Below, piece by piece: positions 36,720-46,228 of a stretch of DNA of 64,000 nt (within the stretch, counting starts at the first letter, position 1; every line of letters starts with the position of its first letter). The notes below the pieces were generated by a model. The model saw nothing but the letters and a program-made list of their open reading frames with translations. It had not been told where the DNA came from and searched no databases. Both the position numbers and the translations under genes were made by a program. The stretch comes from an uncultured Draconibacterium sp. (lineage in GTDB: Bacteria; Bacteroidota; Bacteroidia; Bacteroidales; Prolixibacteraceae), in the NCBI RefSeq assembly GCF_963676735.1, contig NZ_OY781464.1:3133001-3197000 (forward strand), in the 5' to 3' direction.

Positions 36720-38168
36720 CTACTTTATAATTTCAATAAAAGCTACGCATTGCCTGTTTGATGGTGTTTCAAGGGTTAGCAGTCCGCGGTATCCCCAATC
36801 GTTTTTACCGCCGTCCCATTTTATTTCTACTATTTGCGGTTCCGACCATTTTAAACTGTTTACATCTAACCATTGCAGTCTAACTTTCTCGACAAAAACC
36901 CAGGGATCCAAATCGATTTTGTAGCGCCCCTGCGGAAAATAAACGGCATATTGCCGGCCAATATTGGCTGTTACGTATGCTTGCATCATTGAAGGTACTG
37001 AAACCCTCGGAATTAACAGGTCGTTATGCGGATTACAATTGAAAATATCTAATTTTTTCAGCAACATGTCCATTGCTTTAAGGTTGGTTTGCACCCTTTT
37101 GTTAATGCCAGACCCCCACAATTTAGATGGTACCGAAGGACGGTGAAAACGTGCCGATGCACAACCACCAAAAATATTCCGCCAAAAACGATCAACAGCT
37201 TCCGTTTCCGAACCTGCTGAGAAGTTGGTACTTCCATCGGATGCTCCATATATTTTTACATTGTTCATGGGAATGGGGCCATAAGACGCAATTTTTTGAC
37301 GTAAAAACATCAGGTAGTCCCAGTGGGCAGGTCCCCTGGCACCTTTCGAGTCCTGGTTGGTTTGCGAAATATCAACGTAATCAAATATATCTCCTTTCGA
37401 CATTACATGACGCACCGCATTAAAAGCCGACAACTGCATATTGGTAACAAACACCTGCTTGTTCGCTTCATTGGCAGCATCCTTAACATAGGCTGCCCAG
37501 TAGTTTTCCCATGCTTCACTTTCGCTGCTTTCATTGTTTATATTATACAGTACATTATCGTATTTTAAACTTATAGATAGTAGTTTTTTTATAAAATTGT
37601 TTTGAAAATTTAGCTCATCGTGGGCATTTCTGTCAACTGTCGAATAAAAATCTTCCCGCCCTTTCCAGGTGCCCAAATCCATATTTATATTTCGTTCCGG
37701 ATTCCAGGGGTGATTCTTCCAACGGCTTCCACTTCCAATATCAAAATGATCCCAAAGTGTTAGTTGAACAATTATCTCGCGTTTACTCGTTTCTTCTAAA
37801 AAAAAGGTTAAGCGATTCCAGTATTCTTCGTTCCACTGGTTTAAATCATACGTGTTTTCGCCCACTTTTTTAAAGGCGTACACATTGCCCTCATCTCTGT
37901 CTGACATGGAATTACGAACGTAATTTCCTGTTGCCGATTGTAATAAATCGAGGTGATCTGTTAACTGCTTGCCAGTCCATTGAAAAAGGTTATCATCATT
38001 GCTACCTCCTCTTAAAATAACAGGTTTGCCATGATATTGCCAATACCAGGTATTTTCATTGTAAATTTTAATTCCCTGGTATTCGTTTTCTTTTTCCTGT
38101 GCAAAAGTTATGTTCGATTGAAAACCGAACAAAACGAATAACACCAGAAGCAATTTTATTTTTCTCAT
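36720..38168 (-). CDS. Secreted clan GH-A-like (cellulase/apiosidase-fold) glycoside hydrolase
   Basis: A 482-residue exported protein (signal peptide ending near TFAQ). It starts with a strand pair typical of TIM-barrel glycosidases (TWYWQYHGKPVILRGGS). Segments such as GNYVRNSMSDRD, IIVQLTLWDHFDI and YNINNESSESEAWENYW follow; the Glu of NNES is a plausible acid/base after beta-strand 4. FDYVDISQTNQ and a C-terminal beta-sandwich (WDGGKNDWGYRGLLTLETPSNRQCVAFIEI) complete it. I cannot place it in a numbered GH family; it resembles DUF4038/GH140- and GH5-type barrels. In this pectinase run a glycosidase for an RG side chain is likely, possibly a second apiosidase. Confidence 0.72.
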   Translation of the reverse strand: MRKIKLLLVLFVLFGFQSNITFAQEKENEYQGIKIYNENTWYWQYHGKPVILRGGSNDDNLFQWTGKQLTDHLDLLQSATGNYVRNSMSDRDEGNVYAFKKVGENTYDLNQWNEEYWNRLTFFLEETSKREIIVQLTLWDHFDIGSGSRWKNHPWNPERNINMDLGTWKGREDFYSTVDRNAHDELNFQNNFIKKLLSISLKYDNVLYNINNESSESEAWENYWAAYVKDAANEANKQVFVTNMQLSAFNAVRHVMSKGDIFDYVDISQTNQDSKGARGPAHWDYLMFLRQKIASYGPIPMNNVKIYGASDGSTNFSAGSETEAVDRFWRNIFGGCASARFHRPSVPSKLWGSGINKRVQTNLKAMDMLLKKLDIFNCNPHNDLLIPRVSVPSMMQAYVTANIGRQYAVYFPQGRYKIDLDPWVFVEKVRLQWLDVNSLKWSEPQIVEIKWDGGKNDWGYRGLLTLETPSNRQCVAFIEIIK

Positions 38169-38185
38169 TTCAAATATTTTAAATT

Positions 38186-39520
38186 TTACTCAGGAAGAAC
38201 GGTAATAATCATGCGCTGATACGAATTTAGTGCTGGCTTACCACTATCAGTAACCTGAAAAATAAGATGAATCGTAGAAGCTTTATCTACCTCAGGTGCA
38301 ACAAAACTTACTTTTTTCGACAGCGGGTTATTTAACTGAATTTTACCGTCGTATGTTCCGGCTTCTCTGTATTGCCACCATTTACAATCAATTTTGTCAC
38401 CGTCTGGATCAATTGTTTTTTTAGCACTTAAAGTTACCTTCTCTCCTGCACGAACAGTTCGATCATGCTTCCCATCAGTTTTAATAATGGGTTGGTGGTT
38501 TGCATCTGCATATTTTTCAGCCACACACCAATCCATTCTGGCCTGAAAATCATTGTTTACATCATCAATCCACATTCTTAGCGATTTCTTTTTGTCGCCA
38601 TCATCAACAGCATCTTTATAAACATGGTCAAATTCAGGTGTTTTCTCGAATCTTCCACCCCAACCGCCATAAGTAGGATCTTCGTAGTTTCTTAATCCGT
38701 TAAAAAGCGAATAAAAGAATGCCGGACTATCGCCCTCACTTACATAATCCTGCGGATATAAAGCACCAAGCGGTCCATGATTTTTCTTTACATTGTTTTC
38801 GATAAAATCATAGGTATTTTTCTGACTCCTGTAGTTCCAGGTACCAGCAAAAGAACCACAGTAAAGCATGGTTACTTCGGGGTAGTTTTGTTCGATGTAA
38901 TTCCCTGCTCCATCCTGATACCAAATATTATACATTACAACTTTTGAAAGTGCTCTTTTATAATCTTCAGGATGCTCTGTCTTTAGCTTATAAAAAGCTC
39001 TGGCAGCCGTATTTCCACCACCCCATGCCTGAATATGAACAGGAGCCGGATTTTTCTCAAGTAAAACTTCCACAATTTTATCTGAACCGGGCGTATCTTT
39101 CCACTTTTCAGGAGTAAAGGTTATTTTACCGCCGGGGATTAGCTCCCATCTTTTATCTCTTAACCCTCTTAAATGATCATGTTCTTCATCTCCGATGTAA
39201 CTAATTTCCTTCAATCTGGATACTTTCGGGTAATCAGGATTGTGTTTAATTAAATTTGAATAAACCTCTCCGTAGGCTTTCAACTGTTTCTCATACCAAT
39301 CTTCGTTGCTATGTCCATCGCGTTGAAAAATGGAGTTTGTTTCAATAATTGCACAAAGATCAACATCGCAAGTGTACATCAAAAAACGTATCATTGAACT
39401 GTGATCATCGATTTCACCATCGGTCATTACAATAACACGTGGTTTCTGGACTTGTTTTTTTGCCATTGCTGCTCCTACAAACACGAATAGCATCAGAATT
39501 AATAAAATTTGTCTTTTCAT
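38186..39520 (-). CDS. Sde182/DUF1593 nucleoside-hydrolase-like secreted protein, copy A
   Basis: A 444-residue exported protein (signal peptide to VGAAMAK). The N-terminal ~300 residues follow the DUF1593 (cellulose-binding Sde182, nucleoside-hydrolase-like) pattern, with the acidic metal-binding motif MTDGEIDDHSSMIRFLMY at about residue 32, the counterpart of the DxDxGxDD loop of ribonucleoside hydrolases, and VHIQAWGGGNTAARAF. The C-terminal ~100 residues are an Ig-like domain (TIDPDGDKIDCKWWQYREAGTY). Substrate is unknown for the family. This is one of four copies interleaved with pectate lyases in the run. Confidence 0.85.
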   Translation of the reverse strand: MKRQILLILMLFVFVGAAMAKKQVQKPRVIVMTDGEIDDHSSMIRFLMYTCDVDLCAIIETNSIFQRDGHSNEDWYEKQLKAYGEVYSNLIKHNPDYPKVSRLKEISYIGDEEHDHLRGLRDKRWELIPGGKITFTPEKWKDTPGSDKIVEVLLEKNPAPVHIQAWGGGNTAARAFYKLKTEHPEDYKRALSKVVMYNIWYQDGAGNYIEQNYPEVTMLYCGSFAGTWNYRSQKNTYDFIENNVKKNHGPLGALYPQDYVSEGDSPAFFYSLFNGLRNYEDPTYGGWGGRFEKTPEFDHVYKDAVDDGDKKKSLRMWIDDVNNDFQARMDWCVAEKYADANHQPIIKTDGKHDRTVRAGEKVTLSAKKTIDPDGDKIDCKWWQYREAGTYDGKIQLNNPLSKKVSFVAPEVDKASTIHLIFQVTDSGKPALNSYQRMIITVLPE

Positions 39521-39542
39521 GGTTTTTGGTTTTTATTTTAAA

Positions 39543-42281
39543 CTATCTTTTTTGACTTAATGAAAAATGATCGGTGTTTACCAATCCTTGTTTTCCAAGA
39601 GCGGTGAGGCGCACAATGTTACTGCCTGCATTTAATTCAACAGGTACAATAACAGTTGTCCAGTCGGTCCAGGCACTTGTTGGCATAAATGAAACAGAAG
39701 GATTTACCACCTTTCCATTAACACGAAGTTCAGCTGGTCGAATGTCCGGTTTTCCGTGAACATACCTTATACCCAAATTATACTGCCCGGCCTCAGGTGC
39801 ATTAAACTCTACCTGAATATAGCTCCCAACCTTATTTTCAGTATCAACATAACCTTCGCCTGTAAAACCAGAGTGTGCTGCCTGATTTTGTGCAATATAC
39901 TCCCAGCAACTGTGGTGATCTTCCTTACCTGTATATTTCCCATCCTCTGCTTCCAATACTTTTACACGCGGAATCCGGCCCTCGGGAATTTTATGAAGGT
40001 CAGTAACTTTTATATAATCAGTATTGGGTAAGCCACCATCATTAATTGCTGCCAAACGAATGGTATTCATTCCTTTCTGCAACTCCACTTCAACCGATTC
40101 TGTTTTCCATGCCGGAAGCGCTTCGCTTTGTTTAAGTTTTAATTTGGCCACCTTTTTCCCGTTTACCAACAATTCTCCTGGGCGTGGGTCAATTTTTATA
40201 TGCGTGTAACGCACACTTACCCGATGCATTCCAGTGTTTGTAGCTTTGTAGGTAACTTCCACATAGCTGCCTTTTTCATTTCTTGTATCCACAGCTCCTC
40301 GCCCCGAATGAGTAGAATGCGATGCATCGCTTAACATTACATTGTGCCAACAGCTATGGCGGTCGATACTACCGCTAAACTTTCCTTCTTCTGCTTCAAG
40401 AATTAGGGTTGAAGCCGGTATCTGATCGGCAGTAGTCCCATATTTTGCTTTCCAAATCGGATAGTCTTTTTTAAGAAGTGAACTTGCCCAGAATCCATGA
40501 TAATCATAACCTGAGCGACGCTCGTAACCAACTTCTGAATAATTGTAGCGGAATTTTGAATCTCTATCCAGGTAAAGTGGACGATTTGTTTCCAACTCAT
40601 AAAATCTGGCCCATAACAACGGGGCATTCTCATCAGGCGTAAGTATGCGTTCATTGCGACCATCCGGGTTTCTAACTTTATCAAGCCTAACGCTCTTAAT
40701 TGCGACACTCTTCAACCACGAGACACCAGCTTCCACTGCCTCAACAACCTCAGGTGAAGGATTTTGTATCGACATCAAATACCTTAAAACTCCAACGCTT
40801 TCGCTACCCGATAGTGAAGGAGGTTCGTATGCACGTGCCCATGCAGGTTCAAGCGTATGTTCGTCGTGTTGTGCACACCAAGCCGCAAGTTTACCATTTT
40901 GTTTAACCTGACAGTTTAGGATGCATTCCAATCCCAACTCAACGGCCTCGGTTGCCAATTTTTGCCTTTTTTTATCGATGAAAGAAAAGGGTTTATTTCC
41001 CTTGGCAACACCACTTAGCAGATTCATCACCCGTATCATTGCTTCATCGTTAAAGGTAATTCGCGAATAATATTTATCGCCACGTAATGGCCAGAATTGC
41101 GGCCATCCGCCATTTGGATATTGAGCAGCAATTAGGTAATCAACTCCTTTGTTAAAAGATTTGATGTATTTCTCTTCACCGGTTGCCTCGATAACTCTTG
41201 CCAAAAATTCCATAGGAACTGTTGTGGCATCATTATCCAAACTATTTGCTCGTCTTCCACCTTCTTTAGGAATATCGCCCGGTGTTAGTGGTGGTCGGGA
41301 TAGATCGGTACTCTTTGGCCATCCTCCCTGCTTCGATTGGTATTGAATAACATTGTCGGCAATTGTTCTGGCATCATCGGAGGCATACCAGGCACCATCG
41401 TGATCCAAAACATGTGATCCCCATTTTTTCACCATTCTTACACCACTGGTAAATGGTTGAGCCAGATAGGCTTCCATGTGGGCAATCATTTCGTTGTGCG
41501 TTCGGCTTTTGGGGGCAAAGCCAATTACACAAATGTGCTCGTTTCCACTCATACCATAAACCTGGTATTTATGCTCTTTGCCGGTTCGCCCAAAACTATA
41601 CAGATCCATATTGTGCTGGCCATTGGGTCTTATCTGTCTATGATTTTCGTTAGGGGCATCATCTTCGGGAGATTTTGCAAGGAAAAGCACATAGTCTGAT
41701 TTGGGGTCTCCCAGGTAAAACCATTCAGGAGTAAAATCGTCAAATTCACCATCTTCAGTTGGAATATGTTTCTTACCATCAGCAGTTACAAAATAATCTT
41801 CGGCATCAGCAGTACCGCCTGCCACACATTCAAGCAGGAAGCAATATTCTCCTTCCGACTTTAGTACTTTTATCGCCACACGATCGGCAAAAAACCAATA
41901 CTGAAACGTAAACTTATCATTTGATGATTCCAGAATAACCACGTCGCCTTCGGTTATTCCATTTACAATTTTTGTGGTTGAGCCACTGTTTCGTCCGGCA
42001 TGACCAAAATTATCGATACTGTTTGGAAAACCACGAAAATCGCCATTTGGCCCTGGCTCCATGTACGAAGCAATCCAGTCGTTTCCTTCCGAATCGATAA
42101 AACTCTTAAAACCCGAAACACCACTATCTTTTTCAAAATAAACGGTTCCCATGGTCATTTCTATTTTGTAGCAACCAGCACCGTGCCATGTAGCCTCGCT
42201 TAGCTTTACGTTTTGAGCGTAAACCGATATTGTAGTGAAAAAGGCAATAAACAGCGTTATAATTCTATAAAATAAGGTCAT
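39543..42281 (-). CDS. Multi-domain PL10-type pectate lyase with two C-terminal CBM-like modules
   Basis: I choose the ATG at 42281 (912 residues), which begins the signal peptide TLFYRIITLFIAFFTTISVYAQ and lies after the stop of the upstream gene; an earlier in-frame ATG at 42338 would overlap that gene. Order: an N-terminal ~250-residue beta-sandwich region I do not recognise; a PL10 alpha/alpha-toroid pectate lyase (about 290-620) with QSKQGGWPKSTDL, NGGWPQFWPLRGDKYYSRITFNDEAM and PAWARAYEPPSLS; then two related ~130-residue CBM35/CBM6-like modules (LEAEEGKFSGS ... YVEVTYKATNTGMH and LEAEDGKYTGK ... YIQVEFNAPEAGQY). PL10 enzymes cleave de-esterified homogalacturonan by beta-elimination using calcium. 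Neighbours lie 22-26 bp away. Confidence 0.9.
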   Translation of the reverse strand: MTLFYRIITLFIAFFTTISVYAQNVKLSEATWHGAGCYKIEMTMGTVYFEKDSGVSGFKSFIDSEGNDWIASYMEPGPNGDFRGFPNSIDNFGHAGRNSGSTTKIVNGITEGDVVILESSNDKFTFQYWFFADRVAIKVLKSEGEYCFLLECVAGGTADAEDYFVTADGKKHIPTEDGEFDDFTPEWFYLGDPKSDYVLFLAKSPEDDAPNENHRQIRPNGQHNMDLYSFGRTGKEHKYQVYGMSGNEHICVIGFAPKSRTHNEMIAHMEAYLAQPFTSGVRMVKKWGSHVLDHDGAWYASDDARTIADNVIQYQSKQGGWPKSTDLSRPPLTPGDIPKEGGRRANSLDNDATTVPMEFLARVIEATGEEKYIKSFNKGVDYLIAAQYPNGGWPQFWPLRGDKYYSRITFNDEAMIRVMNLLSGVAKGNKPFSFIDKKRQKLATEAVELGLECILNCQVKQNGKLAAWCAQHDEHTLEPAWARAYEPPSLSGSESVGVLRYLMSIQNPSPEVVEAVEAGVSWLKSVAIKSVRLDKVRNPDGRNERILTPDENAPLLWARFYELETNRPLYLDRDSKFRYNYSEVGYERRSGYDYHGFWASSLLKKDYPIWKAKYGTTADQIPASTLILEAEEGKFSGSIDRHSCWHNVMLSDASHSTHSGRGAVDTRNEKGSYVEVTYKATNTGMHRVSVRYTHIKIDPRPGELLVNGKKVAKLKLKQSEALPAWKTESVEVELQKGMNTIRLAAINDGGLPNTDYIKVTDLHKIPEGRIPRVKVLEAEDGKYTGKEDHHSCWEYIAQNQAAHSGFTGEGYVDTENKVGSYIQVEFNAPEAGQYNLGIRYVHGKPDIRPAELRVNGKVVNPSVSFMPTSAWTDWTTVIVPVELNAGSNIVRLTALGKQGLVNTDHFSLSQKR

Positions 42282-42307
42282 GTCAATTTTTAAGTTTATA
42301 ATGAGAA

Positions 42308-43768
42308 TTAATTCCCGAACCTTGTTGCATCGTCCCAATTATCGGTACGGAATGAAGATGCCGGTAAAAGGTTTACATCGAATAAAGTACCAACAACCCA
42401 GTTGCCCCAGGCATATCTCACTGCAAGTGGTTCTGTAACTTTATCGCTTTTAACAAATACTTTCTTTTTCTTGAAAACGATTTCGGCTTTGGCGGGATAA
42501 AACACTTTGTCTTTTCCGGCAATTTCAAATCCTTCCAATTCGCCAAACGAATAAATTCCTGTTTCGGCATGTTTAAAACCCAGCTCAATACCGCCATCTT
42601 TTATTTCCATCGATTCGTAAACAGGAGACTCGCAATCAAGACTTTTAAAGCCATAAGTTTTGTTCAGCGCATGATACAATAAACGCTCGGCAGCTTCTTT
42701 CTTCTTTGGTGGATGAATACATTTTTCAGCTCCTATGTCGAGCAAAACAGCCATTCCTGAATTTGGGATTAACTGGGCACACTGCAACTGGGCTTCACGC
42801 ATAAAAGCGGTATTTTCAACAGACTGAAATGCATCGTAATTATTATAATAATAGGGTGCAATCTGTACAAAGTAGAAAGGAAATTCACCAATCTTCCACC
42901 TTGTTCTCCAGTCGTTTACCATTGCCGGAAATAAATTGGTGTATTCCTCAGGCTCTTTTCTGTTTGATTCGCCTTGGTACCATAATGCCCCTTTTATTCT
43001 GTAAGGGATTAGGGGATGAATCATTGCATTAAATAATACCGTAGGAATATGATTCGTTCGGTGGCTCAAATCGGCGTCAGCGATATCAACTTTTTCAAAA
43101 GTATTCATCACTTCTTTGCTTATCCAGGGTTTAATATCGCTGCCTCCCCACGAAGTGTGAATGATTCCAACCGGAACATCCAGAATTTCCTGCAATTGTT
43201 GCCCAAAGAAATATGCAAGCGCACTAAATTTTAACACATTATCTGGATTAGATTCTTCCCATGGGCGATATTTCTCCACATCGTTTAAAGGTGTCTTTGA
43301 ACCATTACGTTCAACGGAAAAAAGCCTGATATTTTTATTGTGCGCTCTGGCAATGGTTTTCAACGATTCAAATGTAGGTTGATCGACACCATAACCAGCC
43401 ATTGGTTGCTCCATGTTGGATTGGCCCGAACACAACCAAACTTCGCCAAACAAAATGTTTTGTAATTTAATGTCAGCGTTTTCGCTTGTAATGCGAATGG
43501 TTTGTGCTTCTTTGCTGGTGGTTGTTCTTACTTGAATTATCCAGCTTCCACTTTCATCAGCTTTTGTTTTCACCACCTCCGTTAACCACGAAGCCTGAAT
43601 GGTAATTTCTTCTTCAGCATCGGCCCAGCCCCAAAGTGGAACTTCGGTATTACGCTGTAAAACCATGTTCGATGAGATTATGGCTGGTAACTTCACTTCA
43701 GCATAAGCTGAAGTTACTAGCTGAAGACTCAAAAAAACGACAAAAAATAGCGATAGTATTTTTTTCAT
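42308..43768 (-). CDS. Sialate-O-acetylesterase-type (SASA/SGNH) carbohydrate esterase
   Basis: The start at 43768 (486 residues) gives a clean signal peptide (MKKILSLFFVVFLSLQLVTSAYA); an upstream in-frame ATG at 43795 would add nine polar residues. The protein has the family layout: an N-terminal beta-domain (ISSNMVLQRNTEVPLWGWAD), the nucleophile block VWLCSGQSNME, GIIHTSWGGSDIKPW, GALWYQGESNR (second SGNH block) and a late Asp/His block near DIGAEKCIHPPKKKEAAERL. These enzymes remove acetyl groups; in a pectin locus the targets are acetylated galacturonic acid, rhamnogalacturonan or RG-II sugars such as acetylated fucose or aceric acid, not sialic acid. It lies 26 bp before the PL10 gene. 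Confidence 0.88.
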   Translation of the reverse strand: MKKILSLFFVVFLSLQLVTSAYAEVKLPAIISSNMVLQRNTEVPLWGWADAEEEITIQASWLTEVVKTKADESGSWIIQVRTTTSKEAQTIRITSENADIKLQNILFGEVWLCSGQSNMEQPMAGYGVDQPTFESLKTIARAHNKNIRLFSVERNGSKTPLNDVEKYRPWEESNPDNVLKFSALAYFFGQQLQEILDVPVGIIHTSWGGSDIKPWISKEVMNTFEKVDIADADLSHRTNHIPTVLFNAMIHPLIPYRIKGALWYQGESNRKEPEEYTNLFPAMVNDWRTRWKIGEFPFYFVQIAPYYYNNYDAFQSVENTAFMREAQLQCAQLIPNSGMAVLLDIGAEKCIHPPKKKEAAERLLYHALNKTYGFKSLDCESPVYESMEIKDGGIELGFKHAETGIYSFGELEGFEIAGKDKVFYPAKAEIVFKKKKVFVKSDKVTEPLAVRYAWGNWVVGTLFDVNLLPASSFRTDNWDDATRFGN

Positions 43769-43823
43769 GATGTTTGATTTTTTACATATAATCATAACTT
43801 GTGCTGTTTATAATTGGTTTACT

Positions 43824-45236
43824 TTATTTCACAACATCAATAATCACCCGTTTGTAACGGGTTAATTGCGGAGTACCATTATCGGTTACAGCTAAAATAA
43901 TGTGCATGGTGCCTGTTCCCGGGGGCATTACCCGGCTCGTCTTCACTTTTAGCCATGCCTTTGCTCTGTCTGAATCAACGATATCGTGTTTTACTCCGGT
44001 TTTTGAATTCGACATACTTCTTGTTCCTGCTTCTTCGTAACAGAACCACTCATAGGTAAGCTCATCGCCATCCGGATCTGTGGTACTTGTGGCACTTAAA
44101 TCTACACGTTCACCAGGTTTTGCTTTCATATATTCAGGATGATCCAGTTTTACTACGGGTGGATGGTTTGCCTCTTCATAGGATTTAATTGTCCAATCCA
44201 TACGTGCCGAGAAATCGTTTTGGTAAGCTTCTCGCCAACGCCAAATGGTTGCATGGTTGGTTGTGTGCCATTCGCCATCATTTCCCAAGACTTCATCTTG
44301 TACATTGGTCCAAATTGGTCGGGTTTCAGGTTCCAAAAACCACTTTTCGGTTTTTGGTGTGTACAGCTCGTAGCGACCGCCCCAGCCTCCCCAATTGGGA
44401 TGTTCGGGACTCGATAATCCATTGTTTATGAGGTAAAAAAAAGCCGGTGTATCTCCTTCCATCATAAATTTCCATCGAGGATATCTTTCTCCCAAAGGAC
44501 CTTTGCTTCGAACATGCTCATCGAGCCATTCGTTGCTTACCAATGAAAAATCGGCTCCACCAAAACGCCCATGAAATTTATCGCCCCCAATGGCTATCCA
44601 GGTAGCGTGGTGAAAACCACCACCCGCATTTATCCCGGGTGTTACGATGTAAAATAGGTTTGGAAACTCTTTTCTAATCCATGGTCCTGTGTTATCTTGA
44701 TCGGAGATAGCATAAATACGAAGTTTTGAAACAAACGTAGCCAGTTCTTCAGACGATCGGGTTTCGCGCACTTTCCAAAGTGCCTGAGCCAAAACGCTGG
44801 GTCCACCCCAAACATTTACCCATAAAGGTCGGTCGTCGTTTTTATCAACAGCTTTAATTAAAAGTTCCGATCCTGGAGAATCTTTTCCTTCTCCCACCGA
44901 CTCCATGTTATCCAGTTTAATACTTCTGGAAATTACTTGTTTCAATTGTCGCTCAGTTGGATATCCGGGTTCATGTAACTCCATGTTATCACGAACCTTT
45001 CCATAAGCTTCAACAATTTTTTCAATGTATTCAGGCTCTACGGAATTATTACCTCCATGGGGTGTTGCAATCAAGCCTTCAATATCGAAATGATTGGCGT
45101 AGGTCATTAACCTTACCAACGACATTTGATCATCAGGATCGCCCCCAATATCAGTAAGTACAACGAGGCGGTTTTTTTCCTGTCCTATAGTGGCAAAAAA
45201 TGTTAGGGCAAGTATTAGTGTTAACCAAGTCTTCAT
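43824..45236 (-). CDS. Sde182/DUF1593 nucleoside-hydrolase-like secreted protein, copy B
   Basis: A 470-residue exported protein (signal peptide ending FFATIGQ). Its acidic motif reads LTDIGGDPDDQMSLVRLMTY, closer to true nucleoside hydrolases (DxGxDPDD) than the DGEIDD of copies A, C and D. PLWVNVWGGPSVLAQAL and GGWGGRYELY are conserved, and a C-terminal Ig-like region carries STTDPDGDELTYEWFCYEEAGT. It represents a distinct subfamily of the four paralogues. No lipobox. It lies 39 bp after the second DHDPS-family gene and 55 bp before the esterase. Substrate unknown. Confidence 0.84.
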   Translation of the reverse strand: MKTWLTLILALTFFATIGQEKNRLVVLTDIGGDPDDQMSLVRLMTYANHFDIEGLIATPHGGNNSVEPEYIEKIVEAYGKVRDNMELHEPGYPTERQLKQVISRSIKLDNMESVGEGKDSPGSELLIKAVDKNDDRPLWVNVWGGPSVLAQALWKVRETRSSEELATFVSKLRIYAISDQDNTGPWIRKEFPNLFYIVTPGINAGGGFHHATWIAIGGDKFHGRFGGADFSLVSNEWLDEHVRSKGPLGERYPRWKFMMEGDTPAFFYLINNGLSSPEHPNWGGWGGRYELYTPKTEKWFLEPETRPIWTNVQDEVLGNDGEWHTTNHATIWRWREAYQNDFSARMDWTIKSYEEANHPPVVKLDHPEYMKAKPGERVDLSATSTTDPDGDELTYEWFCYEEAGTRSMSNSKTGVKHDIVDSDRAKAWLKVKTSRVMPPGTGTMHIILAVTDNGTPQLTRYKRVIIDVVK

Positions 45237-45275
45237 TTCATTTTGGTTTTAAATGATTCGTTCATTGAATTTAAA

Positions 45276-46202
45276 TTACAATAACTCTTTATAATTCAGT
45301 CGCTCCAATGCCTGTTCTATTTTTGCACGCTCAGGAGCATTAAATCGTTGAAACGGTTCCGCTAAACCGTCTTCACAAATTCCAATCAGCGACAAAGCAC
45401 ACTTTAAGCCTTTTAAATAACTTGAGCCAAAGCGCCCCACTTGATAAATAGAGGTACTAATTTGCATAACTTTCTCGCGCAGCAGCATCATTTTCTCCGT
45501 ATCGTGGTTAGCAGCAGCCTGATACAAATCGACATACAACTTTGGAAACATATTTGCACCACCATTAACTCCTCCATGGCCTCCCATCATTACAAACTCG
45601 GCCATAATTTCTTCCGGGCCAACCATAAATGTAAAATCAGGTCGATCTTTAAGTAAGTATTGAACCTGGTTTAAATAAGCCAGATTAGCAGAACTGTCTT
45701 TTATTCCAATAATTCCGGGAATTTCGGCAGCCTGCCGAACCGTATCTGGCGCTATCATTACTTTGGTATGAACCGGCATGTTGTAGATAAATAAGGGCAA
45801 TGGCATTTTAACCATAATCCCTTGCAGGTATTCCAACAATTCGGGTTGGCCCGATTCGAAATAATAGGGTGGCGTAATTACAAGAGCGTCGGCACCATAT
45901 TCTGCCGCTTTATTTGCCAGGTTTAAACTTTCGGTAAACGCAGAATCGGCTATACCTACCAATACAGGTATTCTTCCCTTTACAAACTTACAACTTAAGC
46001 GAATAAACTCGCTTCGGATTTTATAGCTTAAGCTGGCAAATTCCCCTGTAGTTCCGAGCAGAAACACTCCTTGAACTCCACCTGCAATAACATGTTCGAT
46101 TAGTCGTTCCAACCCATTAACATCCAAAGTGTCATTGTCAATTAATGGAGTAACTAAGGGAGAAACAATCCCTTTTAAAGGCATTGAAAAATTTGGTTTC
46201 AT
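45276..46202 (-). CDS. DHDPS/N-acetylneuraminate lyase family aldolase, second copy
   Basis: A 308-residue cytosolic (beta/alpha)8 Schiff-base enzyme without signal peptide. GTTGE (about 50-54), Tyr140 (FIYNMP) and Lys168 (GIKDS) are conserved. It is clearly divergent from the copy at 9892, so a different keto-acid is expected. It is one of only two cytosolic metabolic enzymes inside the long run of secreted pectinases. Candidates are a 2-keto-3-deoxygluconate-type aldolase for unsaturated galacturonate products or a Kdo aldolase for RG-II. The latter would give D-arabinose, which the fucose-isomerase-like protein of region 4 could process. Family is firm, role inferred. Confidence 0.88.
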   Translation of the reverse strand: MKPNFSMPLKGIVSPLVTPLIDNDTLDVNGLERLIEHVIAGGVQGVFLLGTTGEFASLSYKIRSEFIRLSCKFVKGRIPVLVGIADSAFTESLNLANKAAEYGADALVITPPYYFESGQPELLEYLQGIMVKMPLPLFIYNMPVHTKVMIAPDTVRQAAEIPGIIGIKDSSANLAYLNQVQYLLKDRPDFTFMVGPEEIMAEFVMMGGHGGVNGGANMFPKLYVDLYQAAANHDTEKMMLLREKVMQISTSIYQVGRFGSSYLKGLKCALSLIGICEDGLAEPFQRFNAPERAKIEQALERLNYKELL

Positions 46203-46228
46203 ATCTATTTTTTAATTCTTCGTAATTT

